Below are positions 20,901 to 21,348 of a stretch of DNA of 21,348 bases, piece after piece (the first letter of the stretch is position 1; the number at the start of each line of letters is the position of its first letter). Below the pieces are notes generated by a model, which did not search any database, was not told the DNA's origin, and was given only the letters and a program-made list of their open reading frames with translations. A program made the translations under genes and the position numbers. Source of the DNA: Candidatus Peregrinibacteria bacterium (GTDB lineage: Bacteria > Patescibacteriota > Gracilibacteria > UBA1369 > PNNO01); the NCBI GenBank assembly GCA_030595015.1, contig JAUVDZ010000006.1, positions 1 through 21,348 of the forward strand, written 5' to 3'.

Positions 20901-21348
20901 GCTTCGTTCTTATTTTATTTATTGTATCAATAAAGCTTAATCGTTCTTGATCTTTAATAGTTTTCTTTTTTTTGTTATCAATTAAATGTTTATACTTTTG
21001 CATTCTGTCATCCATGGCTACCATATCCTTCATTGAATGTGGTGCAAATTTCATAATTGTCCAAAAAGGAACTCCGATATCTTTTGAAGCCTGACTCATT
21101 GCATGGATATGACCTGCAAATCTAACAGTACTCATGTAATTAATTAAATCATCAACCGCTTTAATACCAACAAAATCACTTTTTTCTTTATAATCAGTTG
21201 CATCTGATAAAGCTAAGCCAAATGCCATATCTACTTTTGATTCATCAAATACCCCGTCTGTACCTTTTACAATCGCTTTTTTTAAGGCTTTATAATCGCC
21301 TTGATTAATTGCAAGATTGATATCCTGCATAACACCTGGATTACTTTT
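17902..21348 (-). CDS. Very long coiled-coil protein with pretoxin-like segment (cut by right edge)
   Basis: The frame stays open to the window edge (six codons beyond the ATG at 21330), so at least 1148 residues are encoded and the N-terminus is probably missing. Numbering from that Met, residues ~1-420 are basic and helical. Around 495-560 lies GGGFIPIVGTAMDFRAMVTG, then LSGKEQLLSGVFFAAGAFAD and a hydrophobic Gly/Ala stretch (TLIFGGAGLGIRAWLGG). This resembles the pre-toxin TG (PT-TG) module of polymorphic toxins. Long Lys/Glu-rich coiled coils span ~730-980. A hydrophobic stretch sits at ~998-1013 (YMQFGGMGMAGIMFLTG), followed by a basic C-terminus (SARKLREKISG) with no toxin domain I recognise. 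It could be a structural or cell-envelope protein, or a toxin-like surface protein. Confidence 0.8.
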   Translation of the reverse strand, partial: KSNPGVMQDINLAINQGDYKALKKAIVKGTDGVFDESKVDMAFGLALSDATDYKEKSDFVGIKAVDDLINYMSTVRFAGHIHAMSQASKDIGVPFWTIMKFAPHSMKDMVAMDDRMQKYKHLIDNKKKKTIKDQERLSFIDTINKIRTKLESKMKYKSAKDKFKELLGKYLDSKAGLDAQAKTDILANAKFEDANLMLIFDLLYAEKNRDRLIFYAFARIPALVKRYHKLYKHDNRALRATLRSYHWRRIKSRAIWKFRRKAKGWKLGSLLGDIEKLEGDIHKQSSYSKLMEESKSYKSRGENIHVSPDEMYNRDMIIKKYEVLVRRASKLMTEQAKPVVKAGSEIDGVMKEFEASGRNFETTKLKDMPQLRTSLEAIYGKHEFKNLKNKTGRDLIAAYGERLVELRTMKDVARARFAALAEVIETNVTAPYSAKMKNQLNVAGEKAHRRQVTDQLEEIKSRVVPTSRAWRFTKQAALPGIILGLEAKALFTGKAKTQEVAWDLAEAGGGFIPIVGTAMDFRAMVTGRSLSDRKLSGKEQLLSGVFFAAGAFADATLIFGGAGLGIRAWLGGIRGARRTVGVARGAGALRDTARVADMSTLGKAGSWFAQRLNKGARLETVTKASIKAKAAEQASLINHISGSRITLKDGKTVLKFKIDRSEPLSKEVARLQKKLNDNGITRNPIVTKLNRLAELQKGMTHGDDYLKIFKNAFGKDIEMPGHGFFAMLKRGWSLGAQKFSQLKAAMLRFGISADTVKEYEKGYNAIRTLKGQRARSIENLKTLITEKKLAQTNWKALKEAHNLNITKNQKTFLGMLDNERALTKKTGTYQNELKALEKKRDGIKDAMKAKRDFDKAETAFKAKRGSQVKLDKAKDVLEQSYQKAGIKNGDVTKRQFDDISDSLKNKKVDLSKHKSSVDTDILKRKKLGKKMEANHSEWNKEVMDTNTKLASVEGKSSLAEAKIRDANMEINRLSEGRFRIMQEVEMKAEARVARWGKFRTLSRYMQFGGMGMAGIMFLTGKGPVDQTTYATGAAWTGLKTGGKVINKVYLENHAGSDPLHMMIEKRVKAMTRKKKIQGIIAESQARGKSKLQVLAEISDDDGAKEIIRREGLGDKVAALKAKMRGVLPARREIITGDSARKLREKISG

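Overview
The window (about 35% G+C by eye, standard stop codons including TGA) looks like chromosomal DNA from a small-genome, uncultivated-type bacterium. A Patescibacteria/CPR lineage, possibly Peregrinibacteria-like, fits the split transketolase, the very long beta-repeat surface protein with a C-terminal membrane anchor, the HNH-type fragment and the scarcity of Shine-Dalgarno sites. This placement is inference; no rRNA or tRNA is present to anchor it.

Layout. 1-512 (-): N-terminal part of a putative HNH endonuclease running off the left edge. 835-1599 (+): inositol-monophosphatase-family gene broken by one in-frame TAA, with a promoter placed as if the mRNA were leaderless. 3653-1596 (-): prs-rpiB-rpe, a ribose-5-phosphate/PRPP operon. 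3757-4074 (+): small unknown gene. 5024-4071 (-): C-terminal half of a split transketolase. 11100-5395 (-): 1901-residue surface protein followed by a small two-TM protein. 11632-11243 (-): G+C-rich unknown gene. 14850-11786 (-): tightly packed operon PTPS(QueD-like)-CYTH-folK-transketolase N half-lepB-DUF192 lipoprotein. 14910-15329 (+): two small acidic unknown proteins. 16943-15326 (-): class IV PLP lyase/aminotransferase (pabC-like) overlapping folP. 17506-17027 (-): ndk. 17869-17657 (-): small membrane protein. 21348-17902 (-): very long coiled-coil protein with a pretoxin-like segment, cut by the right edge.

Metabolic theme: pentose-phosphate interconversion (both transketolase halves, rpe, rpiB) feeds PRPP (prs), next to folate synthesis (PTPS with a CExxHGH motif that may replace FolB, FolK, FolP, PabC-like) and nucleotide interconversion (ndk). 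Both transketolase halves carry changed active-site motifs, so the enzyme may not be a normal transketolase.

The least ordinary signal is a dispersed intergenic repeat family found three times (5034-5079, 11181-11234, 17518-17599). It is an 18-bp period array of a variable 7-mer followed by a conserved AAAGTGGGTTT-like core. Adjacent 7-mers are reverse complements within each locus, although their sequence differs between loci. Each array therefore forms hairpins with a 5-nt loop, has the same orientation, and lies upstream of a minus-strand gene. Other structural oddities are three of three convergent gene pairs overlapping by exactly 4 nt at their stop codons, and a promoter whose -35 lies inside the loop of an upstream terminator.
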